From contig OZ023263.1 of NCBI GenBank assembly GCA_964006375.1, positions 138,960,173 to 139,024,172 on the forward strand: a stretch of 64,000 bases of DNA, written 5' to 3'. Positions 23,020-35,313 of this stretch are shown here, piece after piece; the stretch's first letter is position 1; each line of letters starts with the position of its first letter. The translations under genes were made by a program, and so were the position numbers. This stretch comes from Tillus elongatus (lineage: Eukaryota > Arthropoda > Insecta > Coleoptera > Cleridae). The notes beneath the pieces are model-generated. The model searched no databases and had not been told where the DNA came from. It saw nothing but the letters and a program-made list of their open reading frames with translations.

Positions 23020-23674
23020 ATGATGTAGCAGACAAATGGTCACCATTGAAGCATCACCTAACCCCACACTATTTGGAACGCAGAAGTAGAGTGAGAAAAT
23101 CTAGAGATCTTAGCAATAGAAGAGCAACGTCTCAAGATAGAGCATTCCCATCCTTAGGTAACTGGAGGAGAAAATCAGAACCTAGTATGATACCTCAATA
23201 TAATACAAAAACACTGCCCAAAAAGATCTCAAAAATAAAGAAAGCCAAAGAAAGCGGGTCTACATTCTATACAGACCTTTTTGATTCAGAAACATGCAAT
23301 ATACAGGGGGAGTCATTTGAAAGCCTGCCAGAAAACGAGGGCGATTTTAAGGTGTCTTCTGATAATGTTGATGATATGAAAGAAAACAAAACGCCAATAG
23401 TTCCTGACAATATCGAAAAAATTGTTTCCGATTTATTAATGGAGAACAGTGAATTTCAAAAGGTGTTGTACAGGCAAAGGCGAAAGTTACGTGATAGTGA
23501 GCCTGATGCTACTATTTGGTTAAAAGAAGAACGTCCAGAGTTACCTGCTAAAGCTGATTCTTTACCACGATCTTTCCAATTAAATGATCAAATTAATTCA
23601 GTTGAGGTGGGAAATGAAACATCAAAAAAAGAAAAAGATTCAGTGAAAGAGAACTCAGAAGGAAAACAAGAAAT
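23020..23674 (+). CDS. PLEKHG1/2/3-like RhoGEF, penultimate coding exon
   Basis: The exon follows the acceptor ttttttcag and begins with the two bases that complete the split codon of the 2755-2983 exon. It codes for about 218 residues: DVADKWSPLKHHLTPHYLER, a basic segment (RRSRVRKSRDLSNRR), a conserved-looking NWRRKSEP, then acidic and low-complexity sequence. The SPxxxxxLTPHYLERRSR and RRKSEP segments sit where PLEKHG proteins have their post-PH phosphorylation-rich region. The donor AT|GTAAG at 23675 leaves two bases of a codon, which the exon at 53988 completes. The remainder appears disordered, and no further domain is seen. Confidence 0.85.
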
Positions 23675-24128
23675 GTAAGTTTTTTTCTCTTAACTTCTTT
23701 TTGATAAAATTGCTTTCCAATATACTTATTGCAATCAATTATTTAACTTTTTTTTGTGAACCATACTCACTTAATACAAAACAGTAGTAATGACTTGCAG
23801 ATAAAAATCGCTAGTTGGCTGGTAATAATAAAAATAATAGTATACTACAGCAATGCTACATTTACAAAGTTATTAATGGAATTTGTCTAAATACATAGAC
23901 ATCTCAAGCCAAGTAGCATTAGTCATGTCAACAGCTCTGCAGGTAAAACAGCAGTTTGCTTTACAGAGGGTCCTAGATTGGCATGTTACTGTAACAAGGC
24001 TGTTTTTCGAAAATTATAAATAATTTACTCCATACATACTGAGAACAAAAAAATGTCAATCCTTTTTACGTAAGAGAAGGTTGAACAGGTTTTTCTGCTT
24101 CTTAGCAATGGTCATTCGCCATTCGCCA
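23675..24128. other. start of 30-kb host intron B
   Basis: The donor GTAAGT lies at 23675-23680. The rest is AT-rich and unrecognised. Confidence 0.6.
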
Positions 24129-24345
24129 TAGTCCCAGAAACAGGCAGCTGTTTGATAAAGAAATAATTAGATTTATTAGTGAAATCAGTAGCCTTTTTTT
24201 TATTATATCCAAAATATTATCTTTGGTCTGTCTTTTGTCGTAGTCCCAGAAATAGGCGATTGTTAAATAAAGAATTTATTAGAATCAGTAGTGAAATCAG
24301 TAGCCTTTTCTGATTATGTCCAAAATATTATCCTTGTTTTTTATA
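24129..24345 (+). repeat. tandem duplication, period about 112 bp
   Basis: Two copies of a unit containing TAGTCCCAGAAA, GTGAAATCAGTAGCC and TCCAAAATATTAT start at 24129 and 24241. The first copy is poly(T)-expanded. Confidence 0.8.
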
Positions 24346-24647
24346 CTGCAAAGGTTTATTGATTTTTACAGAATAGCTGTCTTAATTATCTATTTGAATA
24401 TTATTTCTATATTATATTTGTACTGTGATATATTTTCTAATATATAAATTTTCTGGATTTATTATTTGTAACACAGTTTTAGAAGCAGCTTTAATATTTT
24501 TTCTATACATCTAAACTATGCATTTCTTGAAACCATTTTTTAATTGTTAGAATATACTAGATTTTACTGGAGACACATCACTTTAGGGTTAGTACAGTTT
24601 GTTATAACAAGGAATCAGTGATTCCCCAATACTACTTACAATCAGGT

Positions 24648-24649
<2 letters not shown>

Positions 24650-24729
<80 letters not shown>
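24650..24729. repeat. (TA)n microsatellite
   Basis: TA dinucleotide array that abuts the 3' truncation side of the gypsy fragment. Confidence 0.95.
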
Positions 24730-24732
<3 letters not shown>

Positions 24733-24833
24733 AAAAGTCACAACATTTGCAAATCGTATAAAAATACCAATTTCGTGTCAAAATATAAATAAATAAACGA
24801 AATAAACATGCCTACATGCGCAAACAAACGTTC

Positions 24834-26160
24834 TCAGTCAGTTACTATCTTAAATGGGATTCCTAAAAGATAAGCCCTAAATTTTTTGACTGACTCAATT
24901 GTGGCCAAAACTTCTGGTTCATAGCTATGAAGCTTTTCTTGAGCAGCTGTTGTTTTTCTACTCATGTAGTAAATTGGATGTAGCTTCTTCCTGCAATAAT
25001 GCAGAACCAAAACCATGTTTACTTGCATCAGTGTGCAATTCAGTACGCGCGTCTTGTCTGTAAATATGTAACACTGGTTTAGTTGTAAGGACCGTTTTCA
25101 ATTTTCCGAAAGCTTGTTCTTGTTGTATTCCAAAAGAGAAATTCGTCCCAATTTCAATAAGTCACTTAAAGGTTTTGCAATGATCGAATACGATGGAATG
25201 TACCTTCGAAAATACCCGGTCAGTCCTAGAAAACTTTGAACGTCTTTGACACATCTGGGAATTGGAATTTTTTCAACCGCTAGCGTCTTCGCAGGCGACG
25301 GCTGGATCGTACCATTTTCAATTATGTAGCCAAGGAATTCAACTTTTGAGCATAAGAACTGATATTTCTTGAATTTTGGTTCAAGACCATATTTGTTCGC
25401 CGTCTCTAAGACAATTCCTAGTCTTTCTAATGCTTGGACTTCATCTTTGGAGGGTATTATAATATCATCCATATACGGGATCGCTCTATTTTTAATCATC
25501 AGATGTCTGAAGACTTCATTTATTAATCTTTGAAATACGCTTGGACTAGTACATAATCCAAAGGGGGTTTTGCAGAATTCGTATTGTCTGTCGTGTGTTA
25601 CGAATGCCGTGTATTTGCGACTGTTTTCCTCTACGGGAACATGGAAAAATCTGTTCTTCAGGTCAATCGTCGTGAACGTTTTGGCGTTTTGCAATTTGTC
25701 CAAAACGTCGTCGATGAGTGGAAGGGGAAATCTGTCTTTGATTATTTTCTTATACAGTTTCTGATTATTTTCTTATACAGTTTCCTGTAATCTACTATCA
25801 TCTTTTTTTCGAACTAGTACAATGGGACTGGCGAAATCAGAACAACTAGGTCTAATTACACCTTCTTTCAACCAATCGTCAATTTGTTTTTCGACAATGC
25901 GTCTTTCTGGCATTGGTAGACGTCTTGGACTCTCATAGATTGGACCTTCACTACTGAAAATTATTTTCATCTGTACACCAATTTCTTCCGTCTTTTCTGG
26001 GATATAATTTTGCACCATACTTTCCAAATTTTTCTTTATGTTTGAATCTTGTATGTGGCTGACGTCGATTTCCTTTTCAGATACAATAATTTTTATTTGC
26101 ATCATAGAATTGCTTTCGTTAAGTTTGTGAATCACCATTCCGTCACGAGACATCTACGTC
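24834..26160 (-). pseudogene. Ty3/gypsy pol fragment (RT-RNase H), broken
   Basis: Reading on the - strand, the N-terminal RT region (25773-26153) has the DWLKEGVIRPSCSDFASPIVLVRKKD segment. RT proper (25098-25703) follows with FFHVPVEENSRKYTAFVT, FGLCTSPSVFQRL, catalytic YMDD and GYFRRYIPSY. After a frameshift, RNase H follows with HTDASKHGFG (about 25030) and PIYYMSRKTT. A tandem duplication of about 26 bp (TGATTATTTTCTTATACAGT at about 25739 and 25765) breaks the frame between the two RT blocks. Integrase and both LTRs are not recognised. The fragment is inactive. Confidence 0.88.
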
Positions 26161-27394
26161 TTTTGATAATCAGTCGTCGTTTTATTAACTTCAAATAAGA
26201 TATCAAATGTCGATAATAAATTCTGAAACTGTGGTATCACTCGTATCTGAAACAATGTGCGTGCCTCTAATGTGTTTTCTGAGCAAAATAATATACGCGC
26301 TAAATGAAAAAAAATTTAAAGTAACTGAATTCGAACGACTCTCGTCGGAAGTATTTTACAAAATTAATGACAATAATAAAGATTTAATGATATGCTGAAA
26401 TAACAAATTCTAATCGATTGGAAACAAATATAAAAGGACTAAATATTCCACTAGTTAAATTATTCAAAATCAGAAACAGTTCTTTCAAAGAAACATCTAT
26501 GGCACTGATCTGTGGTCTACGTGATACTGACAAAATCAAATAAAGTACAGCTTCAAAACAGGAACCCTAAAAGTGGTCCTCTTTGTACGATGACGTCCGT
26601 CCTTGAGCGGCGTGAAAGTCGATGACTGGCGCCAAGATATCTTCCTTTATAGCGTGGGATAGTGAGATGTAACATCCAGGTATAACATCTATCTGTGGAT
26701 GGGTCAGCGTTTCTTGCAACGGCTTTGTGATGCACTTTTCTTTGTCATGGACCAATTCACCAATTCTGATTTACTTAAATTTGTTTCCTCAATTTAAAAG
26801 TTTGGAATTTTCGACAATACACTGAACTATTTTTATGGTAGATGGTTTCGCACTTCGTTTATCGGTTTTCAATATTACGATAAAAAGTAATAAATCGTAC
26901 ACTTCGGAAAGTTCAGTTCGAAACTTTATTTCGATTCTTCGTCGCGTTTATTCGAATCACGGCGGTATAATATCACTTTATATCATAGAATTCTCGTACG
27001 TATTTTACTTCACTATTTCACACGTTTCGCAATCCGTTTCACATGCTGGGAGAGCTCCCAATTTTATGGTGTTAGGGCTGACAAAAATAATTCTCCCGAC
27101 GTTTTGGCTTTTCGTTTTATTTTAAATCTAGGGGTATATCACACTTTAATATTTATAATATTGAAGTAACTAAATTAATAAGAGATAACTTGTGATATAT
27201 ATGATACAAAGGGATAAGTAATGCTTCGCTAGAGAGTCATTCTTTTGAGATGCTCCCTGCCTCATGTCGTACGTCGTTCCCCTGTGCTTCTCCCCAGAAC
27301 GGAAATGCCTCCCCGTCAAAACAGGCTGGCCACACGTAACTGTTTTACTTCGAGCAGCTTTCGAATAATCATAGGCGATTCGTGAGGGTGGATC

Positions 27395-27396
<2 letters not shown>
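26161..27396. other. unassigned sequence, possibly 5' part of the gypsy element
   Basis: The + strand has protein-like stretches at 26207-26398 and 26415-26540 that are not recognised. At about 27069, TGTTAGGGCTGACAAAA could start an LTR on the gypsy 5' side, but no second copy is present to confirm it. Confidence 0.3.

Positions 27397-27485
<89 letters not shown>
27397..27485. repeat. (TA)n microsatellite
   Basis: TA dinucleotide array. Confidence 0.95.
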
Positions 27486-27488
<3 letters not shown>

Positions 27489-27844
27489 GTGCAGCTGGAT
27501 TGGTAAATAGCAAAAAGGAGATACAAAAACTGTTATCAACACAGAAATGTGATCAACCTAAGAAAAGCTTTTAAATAAGCCAATTGCTGTGATAGATAAT
27601 GGTATCTACCAAAGTAATTTTAAAAACTTTAATAGGGAAAACTGACACTCAATAGTGATTAAACCAAAAAGTATAACATTTTAGTTAATACCATAGCAAT
27701 GAATTAGTGGCACATTGTACTTAAAAACAATAATATTTGATTGGTGGGATAACTGTGACAAATATTACAATGCTCTGTTGCCACCACATAAATGACTGAC
27801 TGACAGCTGATTTGATGCCACCTTATAGATTAATCATCTAAAAT
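27486..27844. other. intronic sequence
   Basis: Nothing recognised. Confidence 0.4.
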
Positions 27845-28515
27845 TTCGGGATGCAGCTAGTGGGCTATGCTGGCACATTTTTATTAAATGCTTCAAACTT
27901 CAATTACTCAATTTGCTATTAGCCTAAAAAGTTGAAATTTGGTATATAGTAAGCCTTTAGGCCAGGGCAACATACTTACCAAATTTTATCAAAATAACGT
28001 TATTTTTTTAAGATACAATTTTTTTTCAGAAAAATCAACTTTACTTTAGAAAAACTAGTCTGACCGAGCTGGCTAACGAACTTGTCCGCGCTCTTAACAA
28101 AGTGAAGATATGTGCCAAGTTTCGTTCAAATCAGTTTACTATTTTTTGAGTTACCACTCGGACACACACGACCGCACGCACACACTCACTCACACGCATG
28201 CACGCACGGACACACGCACACACATAGGTGGCCCATTGAAAACAATCTGGCAGCCAAAACTGCCAGGAAAATATTTTGTCGGAAAAAAAAACCCGAAACA
28301 CGTCAAGTTTGCTTTTTAGGGAGACAAGTTTTGCTGCAAAAAGTATAACTCAAACTTTGCTTTCCTAAGCGGAGGTGTCATCCCTCAATTTTTTTTTCAA
28401 ATGGGAATAGGAGTCATGTGAGAGCTTTTGATTCCCTATACATTACTTTTTTATTTTTGTCATTTCCTCTATTCGTTTAGAAGATATGGATTTTTGAAAT
28501 ATCACTAATGCATTT
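27845..28515 (+). repeat. dispersed repeat F, copy 1 (CA-rich centre)
   Basis: It starts with a diverged MITE-type terminus (GGGATGCAGCTAGTGGGC). The body resembles the TA-family body (ACCAAATTTTATCAAAATAACG, later TTTTTTGAGTTACCACTCGG). A CA/CG-rich microsatellite follows at about 28161-28224, then a right part from GGTGGCCCATT onward that recurs in inverted orientation at 30641-30948. Confidence 0.7.
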
Positions 28516-28809
28516 CCCAAGAATTTCTTAATGTTTGTGTTGAGCCTCACCAGCGCCCACTACAAGATAAAAATGTCGTTAAAGGCTTGCGTAGGTAATA
28601 AAAAGTTTTTTAGATTAAGGGGCTCCAAAAAAATATTCATCAAATGTTTGTACAATTGTATGGAAGTTGGTGGTGCTCAATTTGAACATTTATTGGATGA
28701 AAGCTTAATTCGTTGGTATGTTGGTTTGTTGCTTTAATAGTATAATTGGTCCTAATTATTTTCAGCATTTACTTCAATACTATGCTAAGTTTTTAAGTGA
28801 AACAATTTA
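28516..28809. other. short unassigned segment
   Basis: A 68-residue frame at 28531-28737 has no recognisable features. No support for a gene. Confidence 0.3.
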
Positions 28810-30300
<1,491 letters not shown>

Positions 30301-30337
30301 TAATCGAACACGCCTTATGTTATTGCATTTTTCCATC

Positions 30338-30640
30338 GAAACGCAACAAGTGCGTTATGATAGCGAATTGTCATTAAATGCTCAATTTGCTATTAACCTA
30401 TAAGGTTGACCAAGAAAACAGTTTTTTCGGGAACACTTTAAGTTTACTTTCGGAAGTTTTTGTACATTTTCAAAAAATAAAGTTATTTTGATGAAACATG
30501 GCACATTGTTTCTACTATATAGGTTATACTGGTAACCAAATTTCATGCCAGCTTTCTTAAAAAAAAACATATTTGCTATTAAAAACATTTTAATGGAAAT
30601 TCACTACCATAACGCACTTGCTGCGTCCAGACTTTTTATT
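30338..30640. mobile_element. MITE, second full copy
   Basis: The left end ACGCAACAAGTGCGTTATGA and the right end, the complement of GGACGCAGCAAGTGCG (30605-30637), form terminal inverted repeats. The interior shares TTTTTTCGGGAACA and GGTTATACTGGTAACCAAAT with the copy at 20824-21139. Confidence 0.82.
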
Positions 30641-30947
30641 TTCTCGGGAAATTCGTTACAGATATTTTAAAACTCCATATCTTCTAAACGAATAGACCGA
30701 ATTTAAAAAATAATAAAGCAGTGTATAGGGAATCAACAGCTCTTTTCAAGGAGCTATCACATGACCCCTATTTCCATTTAAAAAAATGACGGATTACACC
30801 CCCGCTTAGTACGGTAAAGTTTGGGTTATAATTTTTGCGGCAAAATTTGTCCCCCTCCCAATCAAACTTGACGTGTTACAGGTTTTTTCGCCAAAATCAG
30901 TTCCTCGTAGTCACGGCTGCCAGCTCATTTTTAATGGGCCACCTGTT

Positions 30948-30948
<1 letters not shown>
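30641..30948 (-). repeat. dispersed repeat F, copy 2
   Basis: Inverted copy of 28228-28512. Shared blocks are GGTGGCCCATT, ACACGTCAAGTTTG, GTCATGTGA and TTCCCTATACA, and it keeps the TTCGTTTAGAAGATATGGA motif. Confidence 0.8.

Positions 30949-31036
<88 letters not shown>
30949..31036. repeat. (TA)n microsatellite
   Basis: TA array directly before the LTR-like segment and the Polinton-like element. A second TA array (40602-40733) lies on the far side. Confidence 0.95.
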
Positions 31037-31040
<4 letters not shown>

Positions 31041-31176
31041 ACGTTCTATGGGGTTCTGGATTTGCTGACTAACAAAACACAGCTTTTCAAACTACTATTT
31101 TATTATAACCAAGTATTTTCCAACACCAGTATCAACGAAAATATTTCTCTCTCTTACTAAATGTCCATACAACTAT
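31037..31176 (+). repeat. possible solo LTR, left piece (split by Polinton-like element)
   Basis: It starts TGTTACGTTCTATGGG straight after the TA array and runs to the 6-bp target duplication. The continuation at 40293-40601 ends ACAAATGTAAC against another TA array. TGTTAC and GTAAC at the outer ends would fit gypsy-type LTR termini, with a total length of about 448 bp. There is no internal confirmation. Confidence 0.35.
31171..31176. repeat. 6-bp target-site duplication (left)
   Basis: AACTAT, identical to 40293-40298. Six-base duplications are the rule for Polinton/Maverick integration. Confidence 0.85.
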
Positions 31177-31822
31177 AGTAGATAGTGGGACACCTGGGCT
31201 CATCCCCTCCACTTTTTACTGCGCATGCGCGAGTCATCATGCGCATGCGCTGACCTGCGCAGACCTGTGACAGTTGACAGCTGACCTGTCAGATTTGACA
31301 GGTGTCAAATGTCACTGACCTGACAGCTGTCAGCTGTCAGCTAACCTGACAGCTGTCAACGTCAGCTGTCACCTGACCTGACATGTGTCAACGTCAAATG
31401 TCACCTGACCTGTCAGATGACGTCACAAGCATTCCAAGATGGCTGACCTGTCATAGACAGCTGCAACCCCGGGTTCTCTCTATGGAACTAACCTGTGATG
31501 ACGTCACAAGCATTCCAAGATGGCTGACCTGTCATAGACAGTTGCAATCCGGGTTCTCTCTCTATGGAACTAACCTGAGATGACGTCACAAGCGTTCCAA
31601 GATGTCTGACCTGTGTGTCCATAGATATCTACAAGTCAGGTTAGCTCTCCATGTGTGTTTGTCTGATTGTTTATTAAGGTTATGTATTTGTTTATTAAGG
31701 TTATGTTCGCTCACGTGTCATCTGTTTGTTTATTAAGGTTATGTTTGTATTTGTTTATTAAGGTTATGTTCACACACGTGTTGATTACCAGTCATATGAT
31801 TGTTTGTTAAGGTTATGTATTT
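31177..31822. repeat. left terminal inverted repeat of Polinton-like element
   Basis: About 646 bp matching the inverted sequence 39647-40292. Paired coordinates always sum to 71469 at the points checked, so there are no net indels, and the stretches I compared were identical. The repeat contains GCGCATGCGC palindromes, several GACAGCTGTC palindromes, three CRE-like TGACGTCA sites and AAGGTTATG-type short repeats. Confidence 0.93.
31417..31650 (+). repeat. tandem 81/82-bp units with CRE-like sites in the TIR
   Basis: TGACGTCA occurs at 31418, 31499 and 31581, each followed by CACAAGC, TTCCAAGATG and TCTCTATGGAAC-type sequence. This gives about 2.8 tandem units of 81-82 bp. The right TIR carries the mirror image at about 39819-40052. 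TGACGTCA is the canonical CREB/ATF site, so a promoter or enhancer role is possible but inferred. Confidence 0.7.
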
Positions 31823-31963
31823 TGTTTATTAAGGTTAGGTGTTCGTAAACACAGCTGTTTGGTTTGTTTATTGTGTTGTTGTTGTTGTTAAGGTGTATTG
31901 AAGTTTGTTAGGGTATTTCGTTTTTGGCGGGAAATTTGAATTTGTTTGAAAATTTCTGTCTGT

Positions 31964-32067
31964 TGTGTCCAGTGATATGACTCATTGAGCTAGAGAATAT
32001 TCTATTTGTAAAGTTGTAGAGTGTAGAGAATATTCTCTAGCTCGATGGGAGACATCTGTTGGACACA
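31964..32067. repeat. internal stem-loop near the left TIR
   Basis: Arms of about 40 bases run from TGTGTCC to GAGCTAGAGAATATTCT and back (AGAATATTCTCTAGCTC to GGACACA), around a loop of about 21 bases. It lies just inside the left TIR. Confidence 0.75.
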
Positions 32068-32160
32068 GTCATTCGGTTTAGTCACACACACACATACATA
32101 TATGAGGAAGATATATTGAGCGGGTAATTTAAAATTTTGAATTTAATTTGAAATATGATT

Positions 32161-32254
32161 TTTGAAAGAAAAGCGTTCGCCTGAAATTAGATTGAATTAG
32201 ATTCGAACCCCCAACCATACAGCTTACTAAGATATGCAAACGTCCCTAAACCGA
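32161..32254 (-). repeat. subterminal block shared with the right arm (tRNA-like)
   Basis: Inverted partner of 39366-39460: both have TTGAAAGAAAAG, TTCGCCTGAA, a TTCGAACCC/TTTGAACCC segment and GTCCCTAAACC. On the - strand the GGTTCGAATCT part resembles a pol III B box. Further partners lie deeper (32779-32845 with 39133-39190), so the arms extend as imperfect inverted repeats beyond the 646-bp TIR. Confidence 0.6.
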
Positions 32255-33180
32255 TTATGCTATTCAGACATACGATGAAAGTTTGTTATCAGTGGGTATA
32301 TATAAAACAAAAACCTGTTACATAAAACGAGTTTATGAGGGTGCTGAGTTTGTGTGTGTGGGCAAAGGTGGTATCTCTATTACATTCCAATTTGAATAAT
32401 AGGAACTGTAATGTTAAAAACAATTGTTTATATTTTATAGTAAAAAGAAATTTAAAAGACGTTCCAATTTACCTATCTAATATCATTTTAATAACAAAAA
32501 ACGTTTGAAGTAAACTATATCAATAAGAAAAACGTATTTACATCTAGATATGTTAATGAGATTATTTTAATAGCCTAATAAAACTCGGGGACTTGGTTTT
32601 ATTGCCGTCGTGTTTGTTTATGTTAGTGTGTTTGTATTTTGAATGAATGAATCTAAATTTATATAGGGAGTGATCAAAAACACACAAGTAACAAAACTCG
32701 ATTTAAAACAACTAAATTAACTTTGATATACGAGGATTGTTTGATAAGTAATGTTTGTATGTAAACATAAATAATATAATAGTATACTTACATACAGCAA
32801 GAGACGTCATACTTGTTTCACGGCTTAGCACACACTAACGTATGTTGAGGTCTTGAATGGGGGCGCTTATAGAAATAACACAGTTGTTTAATGACATCCA
32901 CTTGAACCAAACAAAACATATAGACGCTGTTGTTGATTGTTAACACACACACACACACACGTCATGACAGCTCGAAGTCTTTGCTTAGACTGACAGAGCT
33001 GTGTAATAAAAGACAGACAGACAATTGATTGCCCAACAAGTATCATATAGAACCTTGCTTGAGCTTGTACAGCTGTTTAACAAACACGTCATGACAGCTC
33101 GAAGTCTTTGCTTAGACTGACAGACAGAAAGGGGTTAATAAAAATGCAACAAAATAAAAATAAAACAACTGTTTTACATA
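32255..33180. other. noncoding left arm of Polinton-like element
   Basis: No gene is seen. It contains a short CA run (32944-32960) and a direct repeat of TCATGACAGCTCGAAGTCTT with TTGCTTAGACTGACAG at about 32962 and 33087. Confidence 0.6.
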
Positions 33181-33242
33181 CAATAAAAATTTATTAGGAT
33201 TAATTAAGTTGTACATATTGATACATAAATGACATACTATTA

Positions 33243-34448
33243 TTACATAATGGCTCTAACGATGCCCGTTAGAGGTTTATATTCCATTACACTGTCATGA
33301 ATAACCAGACAATAAACACGAGTATTTTTTGGGAAGTTGGCGTGACTCATAAACTCCACCTTAATGTCCACCGTTGAAGACTTGATTGACTCGTTCTGGT
33401 GCTGACAGTCAATCACAAATAGAGCTCTGTCTTTAAACTCGTCATAATTCAAGATAGGCTCCGACATGTTTTTATAACAGAAGCTTTTTTGAAAATCTGT
33501 ATACATGTTATAGGCTTCTGCATATTTCGATTTCTCAAAATCCATATTCATAGATTCATAAGGGTAGCATTCTGAATTTAGAAACACTCGAAGGTCCATC
33601 ATACCAATGTTATCGAAATAGTCTGACCTCTTCTTCACGTTATCCTTACGATCTGTTTGAAATGCTATAATCACATATCGAGGTCTTTCCAAGTTGGTTG
33701 CAGTTTTAACAGCCCACACATCTCTGTTGATATCTCTGAGTGCTGGTAACTCGTATATGTCCCATTTACGGTATGCGAGAAATATAGAGGTGTCTTTGGC
33801 TATTTTATCCATCAGTTCCAATTTCATTTTATCATTGGGAAATACATGTTTTACCTTTAAAAACATATTGGTTACGGTAATTTTTGCTCGTGCCGTACCT
33901 GTGCTGTAATAGCCATTGGAATCGTTTCGACTTCTTGTAAAGCGGAAAGTATGTTTGCCACAGAGAACTCCTTTGAAATGATGAAAGAAACTGAAGAGGA
34001 ACCAGACAGGTATGAGCATGTGAAACTTGTTATCATTTAAGGTGATGTGCTCCGACGACACATTCAGACCGGCGTTGCTAAGAGATTGGGCTTCATTCTT
34101 ACTGAACGATAGCAGACTTTTGATGATGGTTGTGGTGTATGGGTCTCGCACTCGTTCCACTTCCTTGTTATTTAACTCATAGGTCATTGATTCAAACAGA
34201 GCTGCTCCTCCATTATTTGACAGATAACAAGCACCAGTGGCATTTTGGATTGCTACAGGTTCCAGAGCACCTTCGATTATTAGAGCTGACTCGGCCAGAC
34301 ATACGAACGCATCTTGTTGGTTGATGGCTATTTCAATTTCATCGCTGTTACCAAACGATTTAGTTGGTGAATAGTAAGAGCGCAGCTCTTCTCGATCGAT
34401 GCCATCATCAAACACGGGTTCTTTGAATATTTCTAGTTTTGACGACAT
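33243..34448 (-). CDS. double-jelly-roll major capsid-like protein
   Basis: A - strand frame of 401 residues counted from the internal ATG at 34448 (MSSKLEIFKE). A further 31 residues upstream are open (to 34541), but the internal start fits the family better because the upstream part is basic and unrelated-looking. The product reads as the double-jelly-roll-like capsid family found in Polinton-like and adintovirus-like elements of invertebrates. Visible hallmarks are an N-terminal YYSPTKSFGNSDEIEI segment, a central KWDIYELPALRD region, RPRYVIIAFQTDR, and the C-terminal NSECYPYESMN and CLVIHDSVMEY. It would form the hexagonal capsomers. The frame is intact, and AATAAA follows on the - strand at 33190-33195. 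Family assignment is from memory of these motifs without alignment. Confidence 0.8.
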   Translation of the reverse strand: MSSKLEIFKEPVFDDGIDREELRSYYSPTKSFGNSDEIEIAINQQDAFVCLAESALIIEGALEPVAIQNATGACYLSNNGGAALFESMTYELNNKEVERVRDPYTTTIIKSLLSFSKNEAQSLSNAGLNVSSEHITLNDNKFHMLIPVWFLFSFFHHFKGVLCGKHTFRFTRSRNDSNGYYSTGTARAKITVTNMFLKVKHVFPNDKMKLELMDKIAKDTSIFLAYRKWDIYELPALRDINRDVWAVKTATNLERPRYVIIAFQTDRKDNVKKRSDYFDNIGMMDLRVFLNSECYPYESMNMDFEKSKYAEAYNMYTDFQKSFCYKNMSEPILNYDEFKDRALFVIDCQHQNESIKSSTVDIKVEFMSHANFPKNTRVYCLVIHDSVMEYKPLTGIVRAIM

Positions 34449-34570
34449 GATAACCCAGGCTTTGCAGGAACTCAATATTATCGGGACGAAGCGTACCCTT
34501 TGACGTGTCTGACTCAACTGAATTTGATGTGGTAGATGCACTTGCTTTTATATCCTTGAAGACCAACATA

Positions 34571-35281
34571 CTAAGCAACTTTTATAAGTTTCAAGCGAAC
34601 AGACACCTCTTCACCTTGAAAGTTGACAGGAACTGAATCTTGGTCGACGATGTCGATGCTTATATTGGAAATCTCTTGCTTGTTCACCGGCAAGTAAATT
34701 AAATTTTTAGGTTCTATGTCGATTGCGTAGCCAGGATCAACCATCGGAGCAAACTCATACAGCGTATGTGAGGGTTGTCCGTTATAATAGGAACCAGACA
34801 CGATATTGGTTTCGATGCGAATCTGTCTAACATCCACTATATCAACAGGTAAATCAGATTCATAAAAGGTGTCCGGCTGAAGAACTTGTTTTGAAAAGCC
34901 CAACATTCGCCCAATCGAACCATCAAATTCAAAACTGACATTTGTATAACACTTTAGTCTGCATTTGATGGTGTTCGGATTAGGTCTCAGAATCAGAGCC
35001 TGTTGCTTTTGTTCGTGTGTTGCTGTAGCACCAACAAGTTCATTTTGAAGTAACTCTTCCAAGTGTGTTATTTCATAAGCACCGGTGGGTATCGTGATGG
35101 TTCGCCAACCGGTTCCTTCTTTTACATGAAATTTGTTTTTACCTTCATAGATGTTGGGTATGTTGTTGTAGGTGTGAAAGCCTATCAAGGCAACAGCATA
35201 ATTACCATCCAAAACAATTGGTGGATGGTAGTCTGACGACAGATGGGAGCTGCGGTCTTTCAACACAAAGGTGTGCGCCAT
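34571..35281 (-). CDS. penton-like minor capsid protein
   Basis: An intact 236-residue - strand frame with ATG at 35281. The N-terminus AHTFVLKDRSS followed by IVLDGNYAVALIGFHTYNNI is the pattern of penton-like (single jelly-roll) minor capsid proteins of Maverick and adintovirus-type elements. The remainder is rich in beta-strand-like sequence with no transmembrane segment. It lies 122 bp upstream of the major capsid ATG and 32 bp downstream of the pVI-like gene on the same strand, forming a three-gene capsid block. In the virion it would close the five-fold vertices. Confidence 0.72.
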   Translation of the reverse strand: MAHTFVLKDRSSHLSSDYHPPIVLDGNYAVALIGFHTYNNIPNIYEGKNKFHVKEGTGWRTITIPTGAYEITHLEELLQNELVGATATHEQKQQALILRPNPNTIKCRLKCYTNVSFEFDGSIGRMLGFSKQVLQPDTFYESDLPVDIVDVRQIRIETNIVSGSYYNGQPSHTLYEFAPMVDPGYAIDIEPKNLIYLPVNKQEISNISIDIVDQDSVPVNFQGEEVSVRLKLIKVA

Positions 35282-35313
35282 GACTGATACACACAGGCTA
35301 CTGTTTCAGTCTT

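Noticed and set aside
27069..27125. Possible LTR start for the gypsy fragment (TGTTAGGG)
   Set aside because: No second LTR copy and no convincing primer-binding site; kept only as a remark.
31383..31583. 66-residue frame repeated at 39886-40086
   Set aside because: It is the same TIR sequence read in mirror orientation and is composed of the tandem 81-bp units; there is no evidence of coding.
34449..34541. 31-residue N-terminal extension of the major capsid-like protein
   Set aside because: It is open, but the internal ATG at 34448 gives a start resembling the family; the extension shows no feature of its own.
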